Made by a program: the position numbers and the translations under genes
The notes under the pieces: generated by a model
Told to the model about the DNA's origin: nothing
Database searches by the model: none
Seen by the model: the letters and a program-made list of their open reading frames with translations, nothing else
Shown here: in pieces, positions 1-8,184 of the stretch
Layout of the letters: each line of letters opens with the position of its first letter
How positions within the stretch are numbered: position 1 is the stretch's first letter
Origin: an uncultured Clostridia bacterium
Lineage (GTDB): Bacteria > Bacillota > Clostridia > Peptostreptococcales > Anaerovoracaceae
Assembly: GCA_934233735.1 (NCBI GenBank)
Contig: CAKQGQ010000022.1
Location: 1-35,902, forward strand
Length of the DNA: 35,902 nucleotides
Reading direction: 5' to 3'

Positions 1-2
1 CC

Positions 3-77
<75 letters not shown>

Positions 78-87
78 TAGCATTTAT

Positions 88-117
88 AAAAGACCGTTGA
101 AATTTCAACGGTCTTTT
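88..117 (+). terminator. Intrinsic terminator after tRNA-Cys
   Basis: A perfect 30-base palindrome starts 11 bases after the tRNA. Its core is AAGACCGTTGAAA facing TTTCAACGGTCTT, and the 3' side ends in TTTT. It probably terminates the tRNA transcript. Because it is A-flanked on the other side, it could also work on the opposite strand. Confidence 0.85.
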
Positions 118-179
118 GATGTCATAAAAAACGGATTGCCGTTAGCAGGCGTCCTGCGTATTTTTTGGCAGGGAAAGTA

Positions 180-208
180 TGTACAAAGCGACCGAAAAGG
201 TGTATAAT
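180..208 (+). promoter_or_regulatory. Putative promoter of the DUF4428 gene
   Basis: A perfect -10 box TATAAT lies at 203-208, and a weaker -35-like TGTACA lies 17 bases upstream at 180-185. The ATG of the next gene follows about 75 bases later, leaving room for a short leader. Confidence 0.5.
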
Positions 209-284
209 ATTTGCAATTTCGAGCGAAAAGACATCAGTATCAAAAGAAATCGGACGAAATCGAGAGAAAGTTGAGGGAGAAACA

Positions 285-1040
285 ATGGGACTATTCAGCA
301 AGAAATATTGTGATGTTTGCGGAGAAAAGATCGGGCTTTTGGGCAATCGCAAATTGGAGGACGGCAATCTCTGTTCTGACTGCGCGGCGAAGCTTTCACC
401 ATGGTTTACAGGCAGAAGACTGAGCACGCTTGCCGATATCAAAGAGCAGCTTGACTACAGAGAAGCAAATAAGGCCGCGGTGGCAGCGTTCCATACGACG
501 GCGACGTTCGGCGAAGATATGAAGCTGCTGGTGGATGAGCAGGCTGGGAAGTTCATGGTCACCGAGGAAAAACACCTCAAAAATATCGAAAAGGCGAATC
601 CGGATGTCCTGTCATTCAGTGATGTGACAGGCTGTGACATCGATGTGGAAGAAGACAGACACGAGATCTATTACAGAGACGGCGAAGGAGATCTGCAGAG
701 CTTCGAGCCGCGCTGCTATGCCTATAATTATGATTTTTATGTGGTCATTCATGTGCGCAATCCGTATTTTAACGAGATCCGTTTCAAACTCAACGACTAC
801 AAGGTCGACGGCAAGGCAGAGACGATCATCGAGCTGCACAGCGGCAGACCGATCAAACCGAAATCAGGACAGAACGCGGGCGGCGGCAAGGCGGGCGCGT
901 TCTTTGCAGCCGGCATGACAAACGGCGCGCTGCCGAGAATGCCTGTTTCTAACGCGGACGTTGTCAAGAAATGTCCGGAATATAAAGAATATATGAACAT
1001 CGGCAAACAGATAAAAGCAACCTTGCTGCAGGCTAAATAG
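285..1040 (+). CDS. DUF4428 domain-containing protein
   Basis: A cytoplasmic protein of 251 residues with no signal peptide or membrane segment. The N-terminal 40 residues form a small zinc-ribbon-like module: cysteines 9 and 12 (YCDVCGEK) and 30 and 33 (LCSDC) are spaced to bind one metal ion. The GLLGNRKLEDGNLC stretch is typical of the DUF4428 family. The rest resembles the family's PH-like/SHOCT-associated body, with FSDVTGCDID followed by a YDFYV-IHVRNPYF strand pair. The start at 285 was chosen because family members begin MGLF and GGGAGA sits just upstream. The frame is open further 5', but that extension is basic and unlike the family. It is monocistronic between its promoter and a strong terminator. 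The function of the family is not established. Confidence 0.85.
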   Translation: MGLFSKKYCDVCGEKIGLLGNRKLEDGNLCSDCAAKLSPWFTGRRLSTLADIKEQLDYREANKAAVAAFHTTATFGEDMKLLVDEQAGKFMVTEEKHLKNIEKANPDVLSFSDVTGCDIDVEEDRHEIYYRDGEGDLQSFEPRCYAYNYDFYVVIHVRNPYFNEIRFKLNDYKVDGKAETIIELHSGRPIKPKSGQNAGGGKAGAFFAAGMTNGALPRMPVSNADVVKKCPEYKEYMNIGKQIKATLLQAK

Positions 1041-1082
1041 GCTGCCTGCTGAACAGGAAAGAACAAAGCATGAAAAATACAT

Positions 1083-1109
1083 CCCCCGACATCTGCGTCG
1101 GGGGATTTT
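1083..1109 (+). terminator. Intrinsic terminator
   Basis: An 8-bp GC-rich stem CCCCCGAC/GTCGGGGG (1083-1090 and 1097-1104) with a 6-base loop is followed by ATTTT. It lies about 40 bases after the stop of the DUF4428 gene. A second small hairpin (CGGTA-AAAA-TACCG, 1111-1124) follows immediately. Confidence 0.85.
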
Positions 1110-1265
1110 GCGGTAAAAATACCGAGAAGCTTGAAAGCACTATTCCCACTTGAAGAATTTGACTGCAATTCCGGTGCAGACTGCAGTGACAGCAAGCTCA
1201 AATAAAAAGAAGAAATTCGCTTGCTTAAATTGCCAAGGCTTGGAAACATTATAAAAGGAAAAATC

Positions 1266-1294
1266 TTGTTTTTTCACCGCAAATCAAGTATACT
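1266..1294 (+). promoter_or_regulatory. Promoter of topB, predicting a leaderless mRNA
   Basis: The -35 box TTGTTT (1266-1271), a 17-base spacer and the -10 box TATACT (1289-1294) form a good sigma-A-type promoter. The expected transcription start, about 7 bases after the -10 box, falls at or next to the topB ATG at 1302. No Shine-Dalgarno sequence precedes that ATG. Confidence 0.6.
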
Positions 1295-1301
1295 TTTCTA
1301 T

Positions 1302-3713
1302 ATGAAATACTTATTTATCGCGGAAAAACCAAGCCTTATGCGCGATGTGCAGGCTTGTTACAAAAATCATAAAAACGAAGTGACAGAAAGGGTTGGGGAG
1401 ATTGATTTCACAGCCCTTTCCGGTCATGTCTGTACAAATTTTATGCCTACGGATTATGCGGAATGGAAGGACAAAAGCTGGAAAGCCATCCTTTATCCGA
1501 TGATTCCCAATCCGTGGCAGATCAAACCGATCGCCGATAAGCGAAAGCAGGCTACCATCGCCGAAATCCGGCGGCGCGCGGCGGACTACGACGGGATTAT
1601 TGTAGGAACCGACTCCGATGTGGAAGGATACGGCATCTACTGGCTTTTGGAGCAGTATCTTGCGCTGAACGAAAAGCCTGCGCTTCGCTTCATCGAGCAC
1701 TCTCTTACGGACGCAGAAATTTTGAAATCGCTTTTGAGCATGACGGATTATCACACGAATCCAACGCATGTTCATTTCGTGCAGTCCTTTCTCATTCGCT
1801 CACGGGCAGACTGGCTGTTCGGCATGAACGCCTCCAGAATGCTGACCAACAAGCGTGGCACTCTCATCAAGGCCGGCAGAGTGAAATCTCCGACAATCAA
1901 ACTGGTATATGACAACTCCATGGCTATCGATAATTTTGCAAATCGAAAGTATTTTGTGCTGGAAGCGGAGTACGAGACTGCGCTGCAGGGCGAAGCTGAC
2001 GATGCCGAAGAAACGCAGACCTTTAAGGCCGTTCTTCAGGGCGAGGATGGGGATGTGCAGTTTGAAAATCCGAAGCTTTTTACGGAGTATTCTATGGATG
2101 GCATCATTGAAGACGTCGAAAAGAAGAAGTCCTCTTCCCACGCGCCGAAGCTTTTTGACTTAGCCGCCATTCAGGCGGAAGCAGGAAGCAAGTACAAATT
2201 TAGGCCCGACCATACCTTAGAGCTTGTGCAGAGCCTTTATGAAAAACACAAGGTCATTTCCTATCCGAGAACCCAGTGCCGTTATGTCTCTTCCGAGAAA
2301 GCAAAGGAATTTCCCGCAATCATGGAAAACATTGCAGTTTTTGAAGAACTCAGAAAAATCGCGGCGGGACTTGACAAGGGCGCGTTTACGAAAATTCTGA
2401 AGGACAAAGCAGTCGTGAATGACACAGAGGTTTCCAAAGAGTCCCACGATGCGCTTCTGCCGACGCTGAAACGGCCGGACCTTTCGAGGATGACCGAAGA
2501 AGAACAGATTATCTGCAAAATGATATATATGAGGCTTTTGGCGCAGTTTCTGCCGAAGCTTGAGGAAGAGAAAACCACCATTCAGATTCGCCATGCGGAG
2601 GCGGATTCCCAAGACGCCAATGCGGAAAACGAGGCGGGCGGGATTTTTAAAGCAAGCGGAAAGGTCGTCACGGAGCCGGGCTGGTCAATTCTGTATAAGA
2701 AAGCGAGCGACCACGCTCTTCCTCCTTTGAAAAAGGGAGACCGCATTACGGCAAAATCCATGAAACCTGTCGAAAAGGAAACTTCACCGCCGAAGCGTCT
2801 GACGCAGGCAACTTTAATCAATGCCATGCGTAATATTGCCACGCAGATTGAGGACAAACAGCTGAAAAAGTCCCTTGCGGATTCGCAGGGCATCGGCACG
2901 CCGGCAACCCGTGCGTCGATTATCAAAGACATCATTGAGTCGGGCTATGTGGAGGAGAAAAAGAATGCACTTTATATTACCGATAAAGGAAAGAACTATA
3001 TCGAAGCCGTAAAGGGTTTCGACATTGCCTATCCCGTCTTTGCGGCGAACATGGATAACAGCATCAAAAAAGTACAGCGCGGAGAGGCTGATTACGAGCA
3101 GGTTATGGCGGAGGTAATGCAGAAACTTCAGGAAATGTGCGAGCAAATCGGACAAGACCCGAAAGAAGTCGAAGCGGAGCTGGCACCGTTCGAGCCGGTG
3201 CAGACCGACATTCACTGCGCGAAGTGCGGAGGCGTTATCGAAGAACAGAAAAAACATTACGAATGCCTCGGCTGCGGCGCGAAAATTTACAAGAATATCA
3301 GCGGCAGCGAGGTTGACCTCGAATTGCTGCGGAAACTGGAAGCAGGCGAGCAGAGCGGATACAAGAATTTCACAACACGCGCAGGAAAACCGTTTCGCGC
3401 AGCACTGAAGCTGGATGAAAACGGAGAACTTGCAATGGTCTTTTTTGAGGAATCGGTGAAATGTCCGAAATGCGGAAAAAAAGCGACGCTCAACCAGTGG
3501 GGCATTTTCTGCGGCATCAAAAAATGCGGACACAAAGTCTTCCGAAGCTTCTGCGGGCATGATTTTTCCTATCCCGAAATGAAACAGCTTCTCGATGGGA
3601 AAGCCGTTGCGGCAAATTTCCGCTCGAAAGCAGGGAAGAACTTCCGTGCAGAGGTTCATCTGAATGCGGAGGGCGAATATACTTTTGATTTCCAAGAGGA
3701 GGAAAGACCTTGA
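1302..3713 (+). CDS. topB: DNA topoisomerase III (type IA)
   Basis: A type IA topoisomerase of 803 residues that cuts and passes single DNA strands. The start MKYLFIAEKPS is the conserved beginning of the TOPRIM domain. The acidic triad lies in GTDSDVEG (D104, D106, E108). The catalytic tyrosine is Y321 in the motif ISYPRTQCRY, and SQGIGTPATRA is the conserved central-domain motif. The C-terminal part contains two topoisomerase C-terminal repeats with zinc-binding cysteine pairs (CAKCGG, CLGCGA, CPKCGK), ending near GHDFSYPEMKQLLDGK. It is longer than the roughly 650-730 residues usual for TopB because of these repeats. The stop overlaps the TTG start of the ABC-F gene by 4 bases, so the two are translationally coupled. 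Similar enzymes occur both on chromosomes and on conjugative elements; no other element genes are seen here. Confidence 0.93.
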   Translation: MKYLFIAEKPSLMRDVQACYKNHKNEVTERVGEIDFTALSGHVCTNFMPTDYAEWKDKSWKAILYPMIPNPWQIKPIADKRKQATIAEIRRRAADYDGIIVGTDSDVEGYGIYWLLEQYLALNEKPALRFIEHSLTDAEILKSLLSMTDYHTNPTHVHFVQSFLIRSRADWLFGMNASRMLTNKRGTLIKAGRVKSPTIKLVYDNSMAIDNFANRKYFVLEAEYETALQGEADDAEETQTFKAVLQGEDGDVQFENPKLFTEYSMDGIIEDVEKKKSSSHAPKLFDLAAIQAEAGSKYKFRPDHTLELVQSLYEKHKVISYPRTQCRYVSSEKAKEFPAIMENIAVFEELRKIAAGLDKGAFTKILKDKAVVNDTEVSKESHDALLPTLKRPDLSRMTEEEQIICKMIYMRLLAQFLPKLEEEKTTIQIRHAEADSQDANAENEAGGIFKASGKVVTEPGWSILYKKASDHALPPLKKGDRITAKSMKPVEKETSPPKRLTQATLINAMRNIATQIEDKQLKKSLADSQGIGTPATRASIIKDIIESGYVEEKKNALYITDKGKNYIEAVKGFDIAYPVFAANMDNSIKKVQRGEADYEQVMAEVMQKLQEMCEQIGQDPKEVEAELAPFEPVQTDIHCAKCGGVIEEQKKHYECLGCGAKIYKNISGSEVDLELLRKLEAGEQSGYKNFTTRAGKPFRAALKLDENGELAMVFFEESVKCPKCGKKATLNQWGIFCGIKKCGHKVFRSFCGHDFSYPEMKQLLDGKAVAANFRSKAGKNFRAEVHLNAEGEYTFDFQEEERP

Positions 3714-5569
3714 TTTTACTGAATGCAACCGACATTTCTAAATCCTATACAGCATTACCGCTTCTTTCGAATCTTTCGTATGCGATAAACGAAGGCGATA
3801 AAATCGGGCTCATCGGCGTCAACGGCACAGGAAAGTCCACGCTCCTGCGAATCACGGCAGGAATTGAGGATGCCGATTCAGGCAAAATCATTCTGACCGG
3901 AGGTGTGCGAATCGGCTATCTGCCGCAGGCACCTGCCTATGACCCGGAGAAAACGGTGCTGGAGCAGGCGGTCAGCTATCTGACTCGGGAAACTGCCGAA
4001 GAGGGTGAATATAAATGCAAATCCATGCTGAATCAGCTTGGGATTACGGATTTTGAGAAGAAAATGAACACTTTGTCGGGCGGCGAACGAAAGCGCGTTG
4101 CCATGGCAGGGATTTTCACAAATGAATGTGATATTTTGATTTTGGATGAGCCGACGAACCACATCGACAGCGACACGGTTGAATGGCTGGAAAACTACCT
4201 GAAAAAGTTTCGCGGTGCAATTTTTATGGTAACGCATGACCGCTACTTCTTAGACAGGGTCACGAATGTGATTTTGGAGCTGGCAGGCGGCAGGCTTTAC
4301 CGCCACGAAGGCAATTACGAGGTCTATCTTGAGAACCGGGCGGCGCGGGAGGAGATGGCACTTGCCACAGAGCGAAAGCGCAGGACGCTGTACCGCAGGG
4401 AGCTGGAATGGATGCGCCGAGGCGCACAGGCAAGAACCACCAAAGCGAAGGGGCGGATTGACCGTTTTCATCAATTGGAAGAGAGCAAGCTGGTGGTCAA
4501 CAATGCGGCTTTGGAGATGAAATCGGTGTCTTCCAGGCTCGGGAAAAAGATTATTGAACTCGAACATGTCTCAAAGGCTTTTGACGGCATTCCGGTGATT
4601 TCGGATTTTTCCTATACGGTGCTGCGTAACGACCGCATCGGCATCATTGGAGAGAACGGCTCCGGCAAGTCAACGCTTCTGAAGCTGATTTCGGGAGAAC
4701 TTCAGCCGGACAGCGGCAGCGTAGAAATCGGCGAAACCGTAAAAATCGGCTATTTTTCGCAGGAAAACGAGCATATGGATAAATCCCGCAGGGTTATCGA
4801 ATACATCTGCGACATCGCACACAATGTCAAAACGGAGGATGGCTATATCAGTGCCTCGCAAATGCTGGAGCGTTTCTTATTCCCGCCGCATATGCACTCG
4901 ATCCCGGTAGGAAGGCTTTCCGGCGGCGAGCAGCGAAGGCTCTATCTGCTGGGAATTCTCATGGGCGCGCCGAATGTGCTGCTTTTGGACGAACCGACAA
5001 ACGACCTGGACATCGACACGCTGTGCATTTTGGAAGACTATCTGGACAGCTTTGCGGGCGCGGTAATTGCCGTGTCGCATGACCGTCATTTCATCGACCG
5101 CATTGCAGAAAAGACCTTTGTTTATGAAGGAGAGGGGCACATTGCGGAATATCCGGGCGGCTACAGTGACTGGGCGGAAAGACGCGCGGCGGGCCTGGCA
5201 GCAGAAAAAACCGCGGGCAAAGCGGGCGGCAAAACGGCGGCCGCATCAGACGGAAAACAGACGGACATCTCCGTGACGCAGGCAGGCAGAACGGATGCCG
5301 CCAGACCGAAGAAGCTGAAATTTTCCTATAAAGAGCAGCGCGAGTTTGAGACGATTGATGAAGATATTGCTGCGCTCGAAAGTGCCATAGAAGAAGTGGA
5401 CAGCCGGATCGCCGAAGCGGGCAGCGACTACTGCAAGCTGCAGGAACTGACCGCAAAGCGCGACGAACTTACCGCAGCCCTTGACGATAAAATGGAGCGC
5501 TGGGTCTATCTGAACGATTTGGCAGAGAAAATTGAGGCGCAGAAATTATTCGGTCGAAAAACGCAGTAA
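3710..5569 (+). CDS. ABC-F family ATPase, Uup-like
   Basis: A soluble protein of 619 residues with two ABC cassettes and no membrane domain, as in ABC-F ribosome-associated ATPases. Cassette 1 has Walker A GVNGTGKST (36-44), signature LSGGERKRV and Walker B ILILDEPTNHID. Cassette 2 has GENGSGKST (about 314-322), LSGGEQRRL and LLLDEPTNDLD. The charged linker between them (about 205-275, rich in R, E and K) corresponds to the P-site tRNA interaction motif. The last 80 residues form a heptad-rich coiled coil after a K/A-rich stretch, as in Uup. The TTG start at 3710 is preceded by AGGAGG at 7-base spacing. ABC-F proteins rescue stalled ribosomes or protect them from antibiotics. The coiled-coil tail fits Uup better than a resistance factor, but the exact subtype is inferred. 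Confidence 0.9.
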   Translation: MILLNATDISKSYTALPLLSNLSYAINEGDKIGLIGVNGTGKSTLLRITAGIEDADSGKIILTGGVRIGYLPQAPAYDPEKTVLEQAVSYLTRETAEEGEYKCKSMLNQLGITDFEKKMNTLSGGERKRVAMAGIFTNECDILILDEPTNHIDSDTVEWLENYLKKFRGAIFMVTHDRYFLDRVTNVILELAGGRLYRHEGNYEVYLENRAAREEMALATERKRRTLYRRELEWMRRGAQARTTKAKGRIDRFHQLEESKLVVNNAALEMKSVSSRLGKKIIELEHVSKAFDGIPVISDFSYTVLRNDRIGIIGENGSGKSTLLKLISGELQPDSGSVEIGETVKIGYFSQENEHMDKSRRVIEYICDIAHNVKTEDGYISASQMLERFLFPPHMHSIPVGRLSGGEQRRLYLLGILMGAPNVLLLDEPTNDLDIDTLCILEDYLDSFAGAVIAVSHDRHFIDRIAEKTFVYEGEGHIAEYPGGYSDWAERRAAGLAAEKTAGKAGGKTAAASDGKQTDISVTQAGRTDAARPKKLKFSYKEQREFETIDEDIAALESAIEEVDSRIAEAGSDYCKLQELTAKRDELTAALDDKMERWVYLNDLAEKIEAQKLFGRKTQ

Positions 5570-5618
5570 AATCACAATTATTCGGTCGAAAAATGCACGC
5601 AGCAAAACTACAATTATT
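5544..5618 (+). repeat. Imperfect tandem repeat across the ABC-F stop codon
   Basis: The block AATTATTCGGTCGAAAAA followed by C/T and GCA occurs at 5544 and again at 5576. Each copy continues with a similar AAAA-ACTAC/ATCAC tail, giving a 32-base unit, then a 36-base unit, then a partial third start (AATTATTTGAGC, 5612). The first unit encodes the last residues and the stop of the ABC-F protein; the second is non-coding. Confidence 0.8.
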
Positions 5619-5636
5619 TGAGCAAAGAGATGATTC

Positions 5637-5665
5637 TTGCCTTGAAAAGTGAAATATAGTAAAAT
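5637..5665 (+). promoter_or_regulatory. Putative promoter of the xpaC-telA-lemA-TPM operon
   Basis: TTGCCT (5637-5642), a 17-base spacer and TAAAAT (5660-5665) lie 45 bases upstream of the first gene. An overlapping TATAGT at 5655 is a weaker alternative -10 box. Confidence 0.5.
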
Positions 5666-5710
5666 AGAAAAAGAAAATGCCGTGAGCAAGGGAAAGGATT
5701 ATAGCGATAA

Positions 5711-6400
5711 ATGAAAACACAGAAAGAAACTAAAAAACTGATGCCGGCAGGGCTTCCGTACCTGATGTGCGGCGGCGTATTTTTTATACTGGCGATGATT
5801 TTGCCGATGTATCGCATGTGGGCACTGCTGATGGCTGCTGCGGCTGCGGTAATTACTTGCATTGCAATGCTTGCCATGCACAAGAAACAGGTTGCGGCAA
5901 TGCCGGAAGTCAGCCCGATTCGCGAGCGTGCGGAAGAGCTTTCAAAGAATCTGGATGCAGGACGGGATGAGCTTCGCAGACTTAAGCCGCAGATTCAAAA
6001 TCCGAAAGTTGCAAGTATTGCAGGAAACATGGCGGACACTCTCGAAAAGCTTGCTGATAATCTCGAGAAGAATCCGAAAGACAGAAACAAAATCCGAAAA
6101 GTTGCGGTTCACTATGTGCCTATGATTATCGACTTGGTGCGTAACTATATCAATCTTTCGAAGCAGGGCGTCGAAGGCGGAAACATTTCGGAAACGATGA
6201 CAAGTATCGAGAGCGGACTTGAAAAAGTTGAGGCAAGTCTCAAGCAGTATCTGGACGACATGTTCGAGGATGACAAGCTGAGCATCGAAACCGACATTGC
6301 GGTACTGCAGCAGCTTATGAACAAGGATGCAGGAAGCACGAATAAAATGAATTTTGACGATATATTAAAAGAAACAAATGGAGGAAACGAAAATGACTGA
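5711..6400 (+). CDS. xpaC: XpaC-like 5-bromo-4-chloroindolyl phosphate hydrolysis family protein
   Basis: A protein of 229 residues. Two hydrophobic segments at about 14-33 and 36-56 form an N-terminal membrane hairpin, and the rest is a helical, charged cytoplasmic part. Residues about 75-215 look coiled-coil-like (PKVASIAGNMADTLEKLADNLEKN), as in the XpaC family. The name comes from a Bacillus phenotype and does not prove hydrolase activity. The gene overlaps the telA start by 8 bases, and XpaC-TelA pairing is common in Firmicutes, which supports the assignment. An AAGGA lies 12 bases from the ATG, a long spacing, so initiation may be modest. The function is probably tied to the envelope or to stress resistance, by family association only. 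Confidence 0.8.
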   Translation: MKTQKETKKLMPAGLPYLMCGGVFFILAMILPMYRMWALLMAAAAAVITCIAMLAMHKKQVAAMPEVSPIRERAEELSKNLDAGRDELRRLKPQIQNPKVASIAGNMADTLEKLADNLEKNPKDRNKIRKVAVHYVPMIIDLVRNYINLSKQGVEGGNISETMTSIESGLEKVEASLKQYLDDMFEDDKLSIETDIAVLQQLMNKDAGSTNKMNFDDILKETNGGNEND

Positions 6401-7577
6401 CGAAATGAAAACAATGGAGACTGCTGTAGAAACGAAGGAAGCTGAAATGCCTGTCCTGATCCTGCCGGGGGAAGACGTGACACCGATGGATCAGATGCTT
6501 GCAGAAGCAGCAGAAAAACCGGAAACAATCAAGGAAGTAAACATCGAAGATAAAATTCAGCTTACCGATGCAGAGAAGAAGGCGGTTGAAGATTTTGCGG
6601 CAAAGATTGATATCAGCAATTCCAATCACATCCTGCAGTACGGCGCGGATGCACAAGCGAAGATTACACAGTTTTCCGACATGGCACTCGAAAAGGTAAG
6701 AGCCAAAGATCTCGGAGGCGTGGGCGAAACGCTCAGTGACTTGGTTGTGGAACTCAAAGGATTTGACCCGAATGAGCAGAAAAAAGGTTTTCTTGGTCTT
6801 TTCAAAAAAGCGGGAACGGGCATCGCACAGCTCAAGGCAAAGTACGATAAGGTAGAAGTGAATGTCGAAAAAGTTGTGGACATCCTTGAAGGACATCAGA
6901 TTACGCTGACAAAGGACATCGCAGTCCTCGACGAAATGTTCAAGGCAAACATGACAAACTTCAAGCAGCTTTCGTTATATATTGTTGCAGGCAAGAAGAA
7001 ACTCGAAGAAGTGCAGAATGTTACAATTCCTGCAATGAAAGCAAAAGCAGCGGAAAGCGGTGCAATGGAGGACGCACAGGCGGCAAACGACCTTTCCAAC
7101 CTTGCTAACAGATTTGAAAAGAAACTGCACGACCTTGACTTGACCAGAACCGTTTCCCTGCAGATGGGACCGCAGATCAGACTCATTCAGAATAACGACA
7201 CGATGATGGTCGAAAAAATCCAGACCGCAATCCTCAACACGATACCGCTTTGGAAGAGCCAGATGGTTCTTGCTCTTGGCCTTGCACACAGCGAACAGGC
7301 AATGAAGGCACAGCAGGCTGTATCTGATACAACAAATGAACTGCTCAAAAAGAATGCAGATCTTCTTAAGGATACAACCATTGGCATTGCTGAGGAGTCC
7401 GAACGCGGAATCGTCGATATCGAGACGCTCAAGCACACAAACCAGATGCTCATCGATACTTTGGATGAAGTTGTAAGAATTCAAAACGAGGGAAGACAGA
7501 AGCGCAAAGCTGCGGAAGTGGAACTTCTGAATATCGAAAACCAGCTGAAAGACAAGATGCTTGAATTCAGAGGATAA
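6393..7577 (+). CDS. telA: TelA-family toxic anion resistance protein
   Basis: A soluble, mostly helical protein of 394 residues matching the TelA family, first named for tellurite resistance. Features include an early acidic region (PVLILPGEDVTP), a central block GFDPNEQKKGFLGLFKKAG, and long amphipathic helices through DITLTKDIAVLDEMFK-type and RLIQNNDTMMVEKIQ-type segments. The ATG at 6393 was chosen because GGAGG lies 8 bases upstream. An in-frame ATG at 6378 sits before that site and is less likely. It overlaps the end of xpaC and is followed after 5 bases by the LemA-like gene. The family's molecular role is unclear; links to membrane stress and antibiotic or bacteriocin tolerance are reported for homologues. 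Confidence 0.88.
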   Translation: MTDEMKTMETAVETKEAEMPVLILPGEDVTPMDQMLAEAAEKPETIKEVNIEDKIQLTDAEKKAVEDFAAKIDISNSNHILQYGADAQAKITQFSDMALEKVRAKDLGGVGETLSDLVVELKGFDPNEQKKGFLGLFKKAGTGIAQLKAKYDKVEVNVEKVVDILEGHQITLTKDIAVLDEMFKANMTNFKQLSLYIVAGKKKLEEVQNVTIPAMKAKAAESGAMEDAQAANDLSNLANRFEKKLHDLDLTRTVSLQMGPQIRLIQNNDTMMVEKIQTAILNTIPLWKSQMVLALGLAHSEQAMKAQQAVSDTTNELLKKNADLLKDTTIGIAEESERGIVDIETLKHTNQMLIDTLDEVVRIQNEGRQKRKAAEVELLNIENQLKDKMLEFRG

Positions 7578-7582
7578 GACGC

Positions 7583-8134
7583 ATGAAAATATTGGAAAAT
7601 AAGATTGTCTGCATAGTTTTGATGGTTGTTTTAATCGCCGGCGGGTTTCTCCTCGGCGGCTACAAAGGCCTTGCGGGACAGTATCAGAAGGCGGAAAATG
7701 TCTTTTTCCTTGGTGAGGATGGTGACGGCATCTGTGTGGCAAACGATATGGCGGAGCGCGCAACTTCTCTTACAAACATGCAGACCGTTGCGAAGAAATA
7801 TCTCCCGAAAAGTGACAGCGCATTGGAATCGGCAGCCTCATCGCTCAATGATTTTACACAGGCGGAGGGCGATATACGTGCACTGTTTGCGGCAAATTCC
7901 GGTATGGATGCGGCAATGGCAGCACTTTATCAGGCGCTGGACGAAAAGATACTTTCCGCTAATGATGAGAAATACCGTCAGAGGCTTTATGCGGACTTCA
8001 ATTCACGCAACGACACAATCAGCCATGATCCGTATTACAAATATGCTGCAGACTATAATGAGATACTGAAGCATTTCCCGGCAAACGTAATTGCGGGGCT
8101 GACGCCTGCGAAGACTGCGGCAATCATGCGATAG
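7583..8134 (+). CDS. LemA-like membrane-anchored protein
   Basis: A protein of 183 residues. An N-terminal membrane segment at about 5-22 (IVCIVLMVVLIAGGFLLGG) is followed by an exposed helical domain. The C-terminal stretch HDPYYKYAADYNEILKHFPANVIAGL resembles the closing helix of LemA proteins (YN...FPxN), and the helical content and size agree. The usual N-terminal LemA motif (RxDLIPNL) is not recognisable, so this is a divergent member. LemA proteins are often encoded next to TPM-domain proteins, as here, which supports the call. SD AGAGG precedes the ATG. Confidence 0.65.
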   Translation: MKILENKIVCIVLMVVLIAGGFLLGGYKGLAGQYQKAENVFFLGEDGDGICVANDMAERATSLTNMQTVAKKYLPKSDSALESAASSLNDFTQAEGDIRALFAANSGMDAAMAALYQALDEKILSANDEKYRQRLYADFNSRNDTISHDPYYKYAADYNEILKHFPANVIAGLTPAKTAAIMR

Positions 8135-8184
8135 AGACGGCAAGAGAAGCGATAGAAACAGATGCAGCAGAGAGGTAGAAACAG

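Noticed and set aside
1110..1301. Intergenic stretch as a small gene or RNA
   Set aside because: Only a small hairpin and the topB promoter can be supported; no SD-linked frame or RNA family motif is visible.
2814..3728. Long open frame on the minus strand opposite topB
   Set aside because: It lies fully within a strongly supported topoisomerase gene, has no SD or recognisable domain, and reads as low-complexity Phe/Leu/Arg protein typical of antisense frames.
3710..5569. ABC-F gene as an antibiotic-resistance determinant
   Set aside because: The Uup-like coiled-coil tail and coupling to topB point to a housekeeping role; nothing shows a resistance-type linker.
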